Below the pieces are notes generated by a model that ran no database searches, was not told the DNA's origin, and worked only from the letters and a program-made list of their open reading frames with translations. A stretch of DNA of 54,390 bases from Anaerolineae bacterium (GTDB lineage: Bacteria > Chloroflexota > Anaerolineae > JAFGEY01), in NCBI GenBank assembly GCA_016929775.1, contig JAFGIE010000059.1:1-54390 (forward strand). Reading direction: 5' to 3'. The translations under genes were made by a program, and so were the position numbers. Of the stretch, positions 33,239 through 41,313 are shown piece by piece. Every line of letters begins with the position of its first letter. Position 1 is the first letter of the stretch.

Positions 33239-34318
33239 CTACCACGAACTGGGCCCAACTTGGCCAAAGTTGCTGGCGAGCAAGGACAGGTCGAGGATGT
33301 CCACATCTCCGTCGCCGTTGATGTCAGCCTGGGGGTCGTCGTCCTCGAGGTGCCAGGCCACAAAGGAGAGGTCGCGCACGTCGACCTGGTCATCGCCGTT
33401 GACGTCCCCGCCGAGAAGCACGATCTCGCCGACGTCCAGCACCGTGCCCACCGTGATCTTGATTGGGTGTTCGCTCTCGGCGGACACGTACCCCGGCATC
33501 GCGACGCGGAGCGTGTAAAAGCCCTCGCCGTGCGATGTCTCGATCGTGAACTGCCCCTGCTTGTCGGTCGTCGTGCGATCCACGCGTGCGCTCGACAAGG
33601 AAGCGGACACCACGGCGCCGCCGTGATCGGTCCGTCCCTGCAGGTGGACGGCGCCGCGGAATGTGCCCGGGATACGGGCGAACACGACCCCGTCGTACGC
33701 GGCATCAGGAGTCAGGACCTCCCCGTCGGCAGTGACGAACTGGGAGGTACGGTCGATGCCGACCACGGACTTGCCCTCCCGCTGTGCGGTCCACGTGATC
33801 GTCGCGACCCTTTGCCAGTCGCCGGTGCTCTGCAGCGGGCTGTCCTCTTGGCCCTCGTAGACGATCACCAGCTGTCCTGCCTGGTTGTCGACCTCGGCGA
33901 CCTGGACGGAGGGGCGCGTCGCGATCAGCGGCGCCCCGTCTTCGGCGATCCGGATCACGTCGGGATCGAAGGTCAGGCGCAGGGCAAACTGCTGGACCCC
34001 TCGCTGGAGGTCGACCAGAGACACAAAGACCTCGGTGCTGCCCCGCCCGCCGACAGGGACGACCGCCTCGCCCACCAGCACGGCGATGTAGGCTGTCGCC
34101 GGCGTCGGCGTTGGTTCGGCGACGACAGGCGCCAGCGAGGTCTCACTCCCGGATAGGTCGGTCGCCGATGCGGGCAGCGGATCAGACGGCGTCTCGGTTT
34201 CCGTAGGCGTGGGGGTCAGCGTGGCGGCGTCCGGGTCATCGGCGATGACGACCAGGACGTTCAGCGCTGCCAGCAGCGCCACCAGCATCCAAGTGACCGC
34301 GATCTTGTAGCCGTTCAT
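33239..34318 (-). CDS. Secreted cohesin-dockerin protein, first gene of the cluster
   Basis: A 359-residue protein. A signal peptide or anchor at about 5-26 is followed by a Thr/Pro/Glu-rich linker to about 70. The cohesin-like domain (about 72-215) has VDLQRGVQQFALRLTFDPDVI. A regulatory-like sandwich (HLQGRTDHGGAVVSASL, about 222-295) precedes the dockerin (DVNGDDQVDVRD and DINGDGDVDILD, about 303-355). ATG 34318 is the first possible start after the leader hairpin. The transcript leader of about 100 bases contains a terminator-like structure, so expression may be attenuated. Domain calls rest on recognised motifs. Confidence 0.83.
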   Translation of the reverse strand: MNGYKIAVTWMLVALLAALNVLVVIADDPDAATLTPTPTETETPSDPLPASATDLSGSETSLAPVVAEPTPTPATAYIAVLVGEAVVPVGGRGSTEVFVSLVDLQRGVQQFALRLTFDPDVIRIAEDGAPLIATRPSVQVAEVDNQAGQLVIVYEGQEDSPLQSTGDWQRVATITWTAQREGKSVVGIDRTSQFVTADGEVLTPDAAYDGVVFARIPGTFRGAVHLQGRTDHGGAVVSASLSSARVDRTTTDKQGQFTIETSHGEGFYTLRVAMPGYVSAESEHPIKITVGTVLDVGEIVLLGGDVNGDDQVDVRDLSFVAWHLEDDDPQADINGDGDVDILDLSLLASNFGQVGPSSW

Positions 34319-34339
34319 ACGTGCATACCCTTGAGCCCC

Positions 34340-34384
34340 AAAAAAAGGAGAGGGAGCAATCACCCGGCCGGGTGCCCCCTCTCC
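34340..34384 (-). terminator. Terminator-like hairpin with U7 tract in the leader of the first dockerin gene
   Basis: On the minus strand, an 8-bp stem (34384-34377 with 34354-34347) encloses a second stem made from CACCCGG/CCGGGTG (34361-34374) and is followed by seven T (34346-34340). It ends only 21 bases before the ATG at 34318. It either stops transcripts coming from the methyltransferase gene upstream or acts as an attenuator of the dockerin gene. Confidence 0.75.
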
Positions 34385-34429
34385 AGTTCCGTGTACACAG
34401 TAGGCGACAGAATGTGTCGGTTCGCCACT

Positions 34430-34486
34430 ATCATACCACAAGGTCCTTATCTCATAGATTACTAATTCATTACAAGATCGTCACTG
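34430..34486 (-). promoter_or_regulatory. Promoter with Pho-box-like units before the cohesin-dockerin cluster
   Basis: An extended -10 (TGGTATGAT, hexamer at 34435-34430) on the minus strand. Upstream, AGATAAG, AGTAATC, TGTAATG and AGTGACG at plus 34446, 34457, 34468 and 34479 repeat at 11 bp, the nearest 10 bp from the -10. The units are less uniform than those at 13200 but fit the same N(T/G)T(A/G)A(C/T) pattern, except the nearest one. Transcription would start near 34423, before the leader hairpin. Confidence 0.5.
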
Positions 34487-34605
34487 GGGTGGCAATCCGG
34501 CATGGCGCCAGGATCGGGCGTTCCGACGTGGTGTGGGGCGCGCAGTCAGCGCCCGTGCGTGCGCGGCTTGTCCTATGGCGGGCGGCGAAAGGGCGGGACG
34601 TAGGT

Positions 34606-35403
34606 CTAGGGGGATGGGGAGACGCGCTTGTGCACGACCAAAAGGTGTGAGAGGCCGAACCGATCGGCGATCGGCCACGTTTCGAGGCGATAACTGAGCG
34701 CCCGGATCACGCGACCGGCAGTCGGGAAGCGGCGCACGACGTTGTCGAACCCCGGGTAGACCGTGCGGTGGGCCTGGATCTGCACCGGCAGCCCTTCAAA
34801 GAGGGCGCGCAGGCTGCGGCGGGTGTAGACGCGCACGTGCCAGGCTAGCCGGTTGCGCACGGGATCGGGCAGGTAGTTGACCAGGGGGATGTTCCCAAAG
34901 TGATACGTGCCGCGCCAGTAGACGCCGTGCGTCTCAAAGGGCCACAGCCGGTTCGGCACATAGATCACGATCGCCCCGCCCGGACGGGTGACGCGGACCG
35001 CCTCGCGCACGACCTGCCGGTCATCGGAGACGTGCTCGAGCACCTCGTGGCTGTAGACGACGTCGAAAGCGTTGGAGCGAAAGGGCAGGGCCTCGCCGAC
35101 TGCCTGCACGACGCACGCGGCGCGCGCGGCGGCGTGGCGCGCACGCTCGTGCTCGACCTCTGTGCCGAATACGTCGGGCGTGTAGCGGCGAAAGGCCTCG
35201 GTATACATGCCCAGGCCACACCCGATGTCCAGGATGCGCTTGCCCTCCAGCGACACGTAGCGGCGGACGAGGCCAAGGCGGCGCTCTTGGCCCGCGCGCC
35301 AGATGTAGCTGGGGTGACCGAGCCGGATCGCGCGCTCGGGATCGACGACCGGCTGTGCTGCCTCACGTGCGGCACCCGAAGGGTTGTCCGGCGATTGCCC
35401 CAC
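34606..35403 (-). CDS. Class I SAM-dependent methyltransferase
   Basis: A 265-residue Rossmann-fold methyltransferase. Motif I is ILDIGCGLGMY, motif post-I has the acidic FGTEVEHERA, and motif IV is FDVVYSHEVLEHV with the typical HEVLEH of Methyltransf_11. The C-terminal half (WPFETHGVYWRGTYHFGNIP) is that of methyltransferases found in polysaccharide clusters. The start is GTG 35403, 5 bases after the stop of the permease gene. The likely substrate is a sugar or lipid-linked glycan, inferred from the glycosyltransferase neighbours. It is the last gene of the surface-glycan run. Confidence 0.83.
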   Translation of the reverse strand: MGQSPDNPSGAAREAAQPVVDPERAIRLGHPSYIWRAGQERRLGLVRRYVSLEGKRILDIGCGLGMYTEAFRRYTPDVFGTEVEHERARHAAARAACVVQAVGEALPFRSNAFDVVYSHEVLEHVSDDRQVVREAVRVTRPGGAIVIYVPNRLWPFETHGVYWRGTYHFGNIPLVNYLPDPVRNRLAWHVRVYTRRSLRALFEGLPVQIQAHRTVYPGFDNVVRRFPTAGRVIRALSYRLETWPIADRFGLSHLLVVHKRVSPSP

Positions 35404-35408
35404 GGCGC

Positions 35409-36230
35409 TCAGACCTCTTCGCCGAAGCGGCGGCTGTACTTGTAAAAGACATAGTAGCCGATCGCCAGGATCACGACCGCGGTGACGGCAGTGCGCGCCA
35501 AAAAGTCCCATCCGACCCGGCGCCCGTAAAAGAGCACGTCGCGATAGGCGGCGACCAGCGAGGCCATGGGGTTGAGGATGCGCGTCCAGCGGCGGATGTC
35601 GAGCGTGATGCCCAGGATCTCGCGGCTGCTCGGCAAGATGTCCATCGGGTAAAAGACGGGCGTGACAAAGAACCACGCCATCATGGCGACGTCGATCACT
35701 TGCTTGGTGTCGCGGTAAAAGACGTTCAGCGTGCTGAGGAGCAGCACAATCCCGGTCACGAAACACACCTGCAGCAGGATCACGAAAGGCAGCATGAGCG
35801 CCCAGGGGGTCAGATCGACGCGGAAGAGGAGGAGCATGGGAAAGAGCACCATCAGCGAGATCCCAAAGTTGACGAGGTTGGAGAGAACCACGGACAGGGG
35901 CAGGATCTCGCGCGGAAAGTAGACCTTTTTGACCAGGTTGGCGTTGTCGATGATCACGTTCACCGACTGCACGACAGTGCTCGAGAAAAAGTTCCAGGGA
36001 AGGAGGGCGCAGAGGATGAACGCCGGGAACTTGGCTGCCGGAATGCCGTCCTGACCGGCGGGCTGCATGACCTTGAACACGATCGTATAGACGGTCATCA
36101 TAAAGAGCGGGTTCAGCCACGACCACAGGACGCCCAGCAGCGAGTTCTTGTACCGCACCTTCAGGTCACGGGCGACCAGGTTGCGGAGCAGGTCCCGGAA
36201 TCGGTAAAGCTCGAGCAGGTGTGCGAACAC
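35409..36230 (-). CDS. ABC-2 type polysaccharide export permease (Wzm-like)
   Basis: A 273-residue permease with six membrane helices. The N-terminus RDLLRNLVARDLKVRYKNSLLGVLW and the loop around VVQSVNVIIDNANLVKKVYFPREILPL are hallmarks of Wzm/TagG/KpsM permeases that export lipid-linked polysaccharide. GTG 36230 is the start. The ATPase partner (Wzt/TagH) that such permeases need is not adjacent and not seen in the window. The gene sits between a GT4 and a methyltransferase. Confidence 0.88.
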   Translation of the reverse strand: MFAHLLELYRFRDLLRNLVARDLKVRYKNSLLGVLWSWLNPLFMMTVYTIVFKVMQPAGQDGIPAAKFPAFILCALLPWNFFSSTVVQSVNVIIDNANLVKKVYFPREILPLSVVLSNLVNFGISLMVLFPMLLLFRVDLTPWALMLPFVILLQVCFVTGIVLLLSTLNVFYRDTKQVIDVAMMAWFFVTPVFYPMDILPSSREILGITLDIRRWTRILNPMASLVAAYRDVLFYGRRVGWDFLARTAVTAVVILAIGYYVFYKYSRRFGEEV

Positions 36231-36264
36231 GTTGTGTCTCAGTCTCCTCTCTGCGTGGGCCGGA

Positions 36265-37491
36265 TTATAGCACGCCTGCAGAGGGCGAGCAAACCTTTTG
36301 GTAGACCTCGGTGATGCGTTCGCCGATCTGAGCCCACGTATACCGTTCGATCACGCGTTCGCGCAGCAGCCGCCCGCGCTCGCGGGCGCCGGCAGGATCG
36401 GACAGTAGGGAGAGGATGGCGGCTGCAAGCCCGTCGACGTTGCCCGCCGGGGCGCACAGCCCGAGGTCGCCCAGGTACTCGCGACTCACGGGGGTGTCAA
36501 ACGCGACGACCGGCAGCCCGATCGACATATAGTTGAGTAGCTTGCCCGCGCCCTCGGTCTCCGAGAGCTTGGGCGCAGCGGCAATGTCGCCGATCGCCAG
36601 GTGCTTTGGCGCTTCCCCGTACGGCACCATCCCCGGCATCCGCACCCGGTCGCCGATGCCCAGCTCGTCGATCAGTGCGACGTAGCGCGCCTGGACGGGA
36701 AAGCCGAGGATCAAAAAGTACGTGTCTGGGCAGCGGGCGATGACCTGCCGGGCGGCGCGGATCAGGTGCGGGATCCCCTGGTAGTCCTGGAGGATGCCCA
36801 GGTAGACGACGACCTTGGCCTCGGGCGGGATGCCGAACCGGGCGCGCAGGGCGACCCGTTCCTGCGCCGAGATCACGCCGGGATGAAAGACGTCCGGGTT
36901 TGTGCAGTCGGCGATCGTGTACAGGTGGCCCTTGGTCCGTCCAAACTCGGTCCGCAGCAGGTGCGCGGCGTTCTGCGAGCTGGTGATCACGGCATCCGGG
37001 AACTGGTCGATCCGCTCCTCCAGCCAGCGGAAGGTGCGGTGCAGCGCGCCGTCGGGCGGGAGAAAGCGATGGTCCACCATCTCGCCGACCAGGCTGCCCT
37101 GGAAATCAAAGACAACGGGCACGCGCCACAGCTTGCCGAGCACGGCGCCGATCAGCGCGCCCTCGTGCAGGTGGGCGTGAATGACGTCCGGCGCCGTCTT
37201 GACCATGACCTGCAGGCTCTTGATCGCGAGCATGGCATCGAGGTAGAACTTGTGTCGCGACGACCCGACGATCACCCGGTAGTTAAAGGGCACGCCCCAG
37301 CACCGCTGCACGTCGAGCCCAGCGATGTCCCGCCCGTTGGGATAGGCGGCGATCGTGAGCCGGTGCCCCAGATCGCGCAGGCTGGTCGCTTCCTCGAGGA
37401 TGCGCACGTGCGCGCCATAGTCGGCAAAGAACATGGTCGGCGCCAGCATGAGCACCTTGTAGCGCGGGGCAGTGGGAGCGGAACGGGTCAT
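36265..37491 (-). CDS. GT4-family glycosyltransferase
   Basis: A 408-residue GT-B enzyme with both domains complete. The N-terminal acceptor domain starts YKVLMLAPTMFFADYGAHVRILEEATSL and contains HAHLHEGALIGA. The C-terminal donor domain has VVYLGILQDYQGIPHLI, MPGMVPYGEAPKHLAIGDI and KLSETEGAGKLLNYMSIGLPVVAFD with the EGAGKLLNYM version of the E-x7-E site. It probably adds a sugar to a lipid-linked or protein-linked glycan at the cytoplasmic face. The ATG at 37491 overlaps the stop of the upstream GT39-like gene. The permease gene follows after 34 bp. Confidence 0.87.
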   Translation of the reverse strand: MTRSAPTAPRYKVLMLAPTMFFADYGAHVRILEEATSLRDLGHRLTIAAYPNGRDIAGLDVQRCWGVPFNYRVIVGSSRHKFYLDAMLAIKSLQVMVKTAPDVIHAHLHEGALIGAVLGKLWRVPVVFDFQGSLVGEMVDHRFLPPDGALHRTFRWLEERIDQFPDAVITSSQNAAHLLRTEFGRTKGHLYTIADCTNPDVFHPGVISAQERVALRARFGIPPEAKVVVYLGILQDYQGIPHLIRAARQVIARCPDTYFLILGFPVQARYVALIDELGIGDRVRMPGMVPYGEAPKHLAIGDIAAAPKLSETEGAGKLLNYMSIGLPVVAFDTPVSREYLGDLGLCAPAGNVDGLAAAILSLLSDPAGARERGRLLRERVIERYTWAQIGERITEVYQKVCSPSAGVL

Positions 37492-40307
37492 GGTGCGGTT
37501 ACCTCGATCTCGGTCAGGGACACGAAATCCCCGGCGACCTGTCCGCTCGCGTCGTAGACAGGCAGGCGGAGCATGGTCTGCTGATCGTAGAGGCCGACGC
37601 GCAGCGACAGGGTTCCGCCCGGTGCACCGGAGGCGACCTGAACCTGGTAGGGATCGGCGATCACCTGTCCCGGGACCCAGCGCGTCGTGGGCTGGGCGCC
37701 GTCCTGCGGTTGGCTGTCGCGCTGCCCCCACACTGTGCCGTCTGCGGCGACGAGGTGGTTAAAGACTGTGTAGTCGCGGGCCATCTCGTCGAGCGCGCGC
37801 CAGTACAACGTGTACGAGACGGTCTCCCCAGGCTGGACCGGCCCTGCTGCGAGGTCATAGCCCAGCAGCTCGACGCGGTCTCCCAGGTTCGCGCCGACCG
37901 TGACCTGCATGTCGGGGAGCGCAAAGACGCGATCTGTTGCCGGCGCGATGACCTTGAGCGCGTGCAGCACTGTGCGCCGCGCCTGCCAGGGCCAGATCGC
38001 CAGCGCCCCTCGGTCGCGGATCGGGACCAGGGCGAGCGTGTAGGCGCCGGGCGCGGCGTCGATCGGGATGCGGAAGCGGTACTGCCCCCGCACCACCTCG
38101 CCCTCCTGCCACTGGCTGGGCGGATAGCCGCCTGCGGGCTCGATGGCGCGTTCCGCCGCCACGTTCCCGTCGCCGTCGAGCAGCTGCAGGGCAAAGGCGA
38201 GGTCGCCGCCTGGGCGGCGCATGGCGCGCCAGTACGCGTCGAGCAGGGCGACGTCGCCAGGTTGGTACGAGCCGCCATTGTAGTTGTGGCCCAGCAGGGC
38301 CAGGGGACCGTAGCGACGATGGCTCGGATGGGCGATCGACAGCTCGCTCTTACGCGGCGGCGTCTCCGGTCGCATGACCGTCGCCTCGCCGATCGGCACG
38401 CTCAGGCCCAGCAGCTGACCGTCCGCCTGGCTGCGCGCCGCCAGCGCTGGACCGCCGTCGGCGGCATACACAGACAGGCTGAGCCGGTAGCGCCCGGGCG
38501 GCGTCCCGCCAGAGACAAACAGATCCACGTCATCGCGGACGATCTGCCCGACAGGCCACGTGGGGGCGGGGTACATGCCGTGTGCAGGGACGGCATCGGC
38601 ATAGGCCCAGGTAAAGCCATCGTCGCCGGTCATCGCGATCGTGACGCGCAGGTCCCGGTCGAGCTGCACGACGGGCGCCCAGTACAGGCTCAACTGCAGG
38701 ACGTGTCCGGCGCGGGCGGCGTCCATCGGCGAACGCGTGCCCAGGAGGTCGAGGCGCTCGTCGAACCGCACGCCCAGCGCGCGCATGTCGTGCGGCGCAG
38801 CGTCCACAAAGGGCGGCGCCGAGCGGTAGGCGCTGATGTGCAGCGACGTGGTTGCACTCTCAAAGGGCGTCAGGTCGATGCGGGTCATGTTCTGCTCGAG
38901 CCAGCGCAGCGTGCGGTTGCCTTCGTCGGCCCATTCAGGCGTAGAAGAATGGGCGACCCACACCCGGTCGCTCGCTCGCGCGATCGCGTCCAACTGGGCA
39001 AGCGTGTCGGTCCAGCTGTTGAGAACGGGCAGCCCGATGTGCTTGGCGGAGCTGTCGACATAGTACGCGTACAGATCGGCGATGGGCGCAGGGTGCACGA
39101 TCACGGTATCGCCCGGGCGGATGCGGTCCGCCAGGTAGCGTCCCCACTCGCGGTGGTGCGCCTTGCCGGCGAGCGGTTCGCCAAAGTAGATCCAGGTCGA
39201 GAGGAGCATGCCGGCGACGAGCGCCCCACAGCCGAGGACCAGCGGCGCGTGCGCCCAGCGCCGGCGCGCTCGGGCAACGCCTACCCCGATCAGGAGGTAG
39301 TAGAAGGGGCTGGCATAGATCAGGTGGCGCACGTTCATGTACGCCGGGCGCACCAGCGAGAGGGCAAAGGTCTCGAGGACCGGGAGGGCAAAGCAGAGCA
39401 GCAGGTAGAGCGCGTGCCGCCGGGAGCGCGCGTCCCGCGCGAGGAGCAGGATCAGCAGCGCGCCGAGGAACAGGGCAACGGCGACCCAGCGCACCGGCAA
39501 AAGGACGTCGGCATACAGCCCCAGGGAAAACTGCTGAAACACGTCCTGGACTAGGGTGAGCAGGGGCAGGTAGCGGAAACTGGGCAGGGAACTGCTCTCA
39601 GGCAGGGACTGCAAGCCCCACAGCAGTACGCCCCCGGCGACGACGACGAGGGCGGCGATCGCCCACCCCATCCACGCGCGCTGCCTGCGCCAAGAGAGGA
39701 GCATGATCGCGCCGTGGGCGACGACGAGCATAAAGCTCAGGTAGTGGGTGGTCAGCATGGCGAGCACGGACAAGAGATACAGGACCAGTCCACCCCATCG
39801 CTCCCGTTGTCGCGCGGGCGTGTCCAGGTCGATCTGGCGCAACAGGAGGTAGGTCGACAGCGCGCCCAGGGCGGCGACCATGGTGTAGGGCCGGATCTCG
39901 TGCTGGTACCAGAGATAGAGCGGAGACGCCGCCCCCAGGAGCGCGCTCGCCAGGCCCGCCGCCGATCCGGCGATCCGCGTGCCGCAGGCATAGAGCAGCG
40001 GCACGAGCAACACGCCGCAAGCCAGCGACAGGGCGCGCATCGCGAACTCGCTGTCTCCGGCGGCGCGGATCGTCAGGTGCAGGGCGAGAAAGTAGAGCGG
40101 GGGATGGTTGTCGATCGTCCGTGCGGTCTGATCGCCCATATCGAACAGGATCTGGTTCGACAGGATGGTCGCGATCGACTGTGTGGCGCGGTAGTGGCTG
40201 AGGCTCTCGTCCCACCACATACTGGCCTCACCCAGCCGGTGCACGCCGCGCGCGAACGAGATCAGGCACAGGGCGGCGACGAGCCAGGCGCTACGGTGCT
40301 TTTTCAC
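37488..40307 (-). CDS. GT39-like membrane mannosyltransferase with three C-terminal beta-repeats
   Basis: A 939-residue protein. The first 410 residues or so form about 11 membrane helices of the GT-C (PMT/ArnT) type. The early loop MWWDESLSHY has the catalytic acidic Asp-Glu, and DNHPPLYFLAL is the usual second-loop motif. The extracytoplasmic rest includes three tandem beta-sandwich units of about 120 residues. Each has L-G, then YW-R/A, and ends in a W-x-x-G segment followed by a G-x-Y-x-L strand. Transfer of a sugar from a polyprenyl phosphate to a surface acceptor is the likely job. GTG 40307 is the start and overlaps the end of the GT2 gene by 17 bp. Confidence 0.82.
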   Translation of the reverse strand: MKKHRSAWLVAALCLISFARGVHRLGEASMWWDESLSHYRATQSIATILSNQILFDMGDQTARTIDNHPPLYFLALHLTIRAAGDSEFAMRALSLACGVLLVPLLYACGTRIAGSAAGLASALLGAASPLYLWYQHEIRPYTMVAALGALSTYLLLRQIDLDTPARQRERWGGLVLYLLSVLAMLTTHYLSFMLVVAHGAIMLLSWRRQRAWMGWAIAALVVVAGGVLLWGLQSLPESSSLPSFRYLPLLTLVQDVFQQFSLGLYADVLLPVRWVAVALFLGALLILLLARDARSRRHALYLLLCFALPVLETFALSLVRPAYMNVRHLIYASPFYYLLIGVGVARARRRWAHAPLVLGCGALVAGMLLSTWIYFGEPLAGKAHHREWGRYLADRIRPGDTVIVHPAPIADLYAYYVDSSAKHIGLPVLNSWTDTLAQLDAIARASDRVWVAHSSTPEWADEGNRTLRWLEQNMTRIDLTPFESATTSLHISAYRSAPPFVDAAPHDMRALGVRFDERLDLLGTRSPMDAARAGHVLQLSLYWAPVVQLDRDLRVTIAMTGDDGFTWAYADAVPAHGMYPAPTWPVGQIVRDDVDLFVSGGTPPGRYRLSLSVYAADGGPALAARSQADGQLLGLSVPIGEATVMRPETPPRKSELSIAHPSHRRYGPLALLGHNYNGGSYQPGDVALLDAYWRAMRRPGGDLAFALQLLDGDGNVAAERAIEPAGGYPPSQWQEGEVVRGQYRFRIPIDAAPGAYTLALVPIRDRGALAIWPWQARRTVLHALKVIAPATDRVFALPDMQVTVGANLGDRVELLGYDLAAGPVQPGETVSYTLYWRALDEMARDYTVFNHLVAADGTVWGQRDSQPQDGAQPTTRWVPGQVIADPYQVQVASGAPGGTLSLRVGLYDQQTMLRLPVYDASGQVAGDFVSLTEIEVTAP

Positions 40308-40998
40308 GCCACATCTGCAGCCGAAACCGGAACATCTCGCCGAAGGCACGCAGGATCACTTTGAGCTTGGCGCCTGTCTGGCTGCCGGCGACGCGGGCAC
40401 GGTGTGTGACCGGCACTTCGATCGTTCGGTAGCCCATGCGCTTGGCGCGGACCAGGAACTCGGCGCTCAGGGTCGCGCCCCGCGAGGCGACGGTTGGCGC
40501 CACGGCGTCGACGACGTCGCGGCGGATCAGCTTGAAGGCACAGTCGACGTCGCGCGAAACGTACCCAAAGAGCACGTTGGTCAACCACGTCCAGCCGAAC
40601 CCGTTCAGCTTTCGGATAAAGGGATCCTGCCGGGGGGCGCGATAGCCGATCACCAGATCGGCCTGGTCGCGCACAGCCCACAGGTCTGCCAGATCGTCCA
40701 TCACGAACTGCAGGTCGCTGTCGGTGAAAAAGGCCCACTCTTTGACGCCGCCGACGAGGCCATCGTAGACAGCTGCGCCATAGCCCTGGTTGACCTCGTG
40801 CTCGATCAGCCGCACTTGGGGGTAGCGCTTGGTGAAGGCGCGCACCACGTCTGCCGTGCGATCCACGCTGCCGTCGTCGACGACGATCACCTCAAAGTCG
40901 TCGGTCAGCCCCGCCGCAACGTGCACGGTGTCTTCGATCGCTTGCCCGATGTTGTCTGCCTCGTTGTAGGCTGGGAACGAAATCGACAGGCTGCTCAT
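40291..40998 (-). CDS. GT2-family polyprenyl-phosphate sugar transferase (DPM-like)
   Basis: A 235-residue GT-A enzyme of the dolichyl-phosphate mannose synthase group. It starts SISFPAYNEADNIGQAIEDT, followed by VIVVDDGSVDRT and the metal-binding FTDSDLQFV. Then come AFKLIRRDVV and a C-terminal amphipathic stretch without true membrane helices. It probably makes the polyprenyl-phosphate sugar used by the adjacent GT39-like enzyme, a common pairing. ATG 40998 overlaps the stop of the GIY-YIG gene. Confidence 0.87.
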   Translation of the reverse strand: MSSLSISFPAYNEADNIGQAIEDTVHVAAGLTDDFEVIVVDDGSVDRTADVVRAFTKRYPQVRLIEHEVNQGYGAAVYDGLVGGVKEWAFFTDSDLQFVMDDLADLWAVRDQADLVIGYRAPRQDPFIRKLNGFGWTWLTNVLFGYVSRDVDCAFKLIRRDVVDAVAPTVASRGATLSAEFLVRAKRMGYRTIEVPVTHRARVAGSQTGAKLKVILRAFGEMFRFRLQMWREKAP

Positions 40999-41297
40999 AG
41001 GGTCTCCTCGCGCCGGTGCGCGCATTGGAAGGCGTCGATCAGGGCGAGCTTGCGCCTGCGCGGCAATCGCTTGATCTGTCTCTCGCGCTGCATTGCCGCA
41101 GCGCGATCCGGATGCCGCTCCCAGTAGCGCAGGCGCACGGGGCGCCGGGCGCGCGTATATCGTGCGCCAGACCCGGCGTTGTGTGCGCGGACCCGGGCCT
41201 TGACGTCGACCGCCCAACCGGTGTACAATGTCCCGTCGCTGCATTCGACCATGTAGGTGTAGGCCGGTCTATCGGCGCTGTGCTCCGCATCGTTCAT
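40995..41297 (-). CDS. GIY-YIG domain protein (UPF0213-like)
   Basis: A 100-residue protein consisting of one GIY-YIG nuclease domain. Y-T-Y-M-V-E-C and L-Y-T-G-W supply the two family strands, with RVRAHNAGSGARYTRARRPVRL in the catalytic helix region and the later Glu in MQRERQIK. Such stand-alone proteins are widespread, of debated function, and not homing enzymes. ATG 41297 fits the family's short N-terminus. The gene overlaps the GT2 gene. Confidence 0.82.
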   Translation of the reverse strand: MNDAEHSADRPAYTYMVECSDGTLYTGWAVDVKARVRAHNAGSGARYTRARRPVRLRYWERHPDRAAAMQRERQIKRLPRRRKLALIDAFQCAHRREETL

Positions 41298-41313
41298 CGG
41301 CGCGGTGCGACGG

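Noticed and set aside
34401..34415. A known riboswitch class in the leader of the first cohesin-dockerin gene
   Set aside because: The leader has two hairpins and a U-run, but I could not match conserved nucleotides of any class I know (for example c-di-GMP or cobalamin), so only an attenuator-like structure is claimed.
40995..41297. A homing endonuclease or mobile intron (GIY-YIG)
   Set aside because: The protein is a 100-residue stand-alone UPF0213-type domain, co-translated with a glycosyltransferase, with no DNA-binding extension and no intron or split gene nearby.
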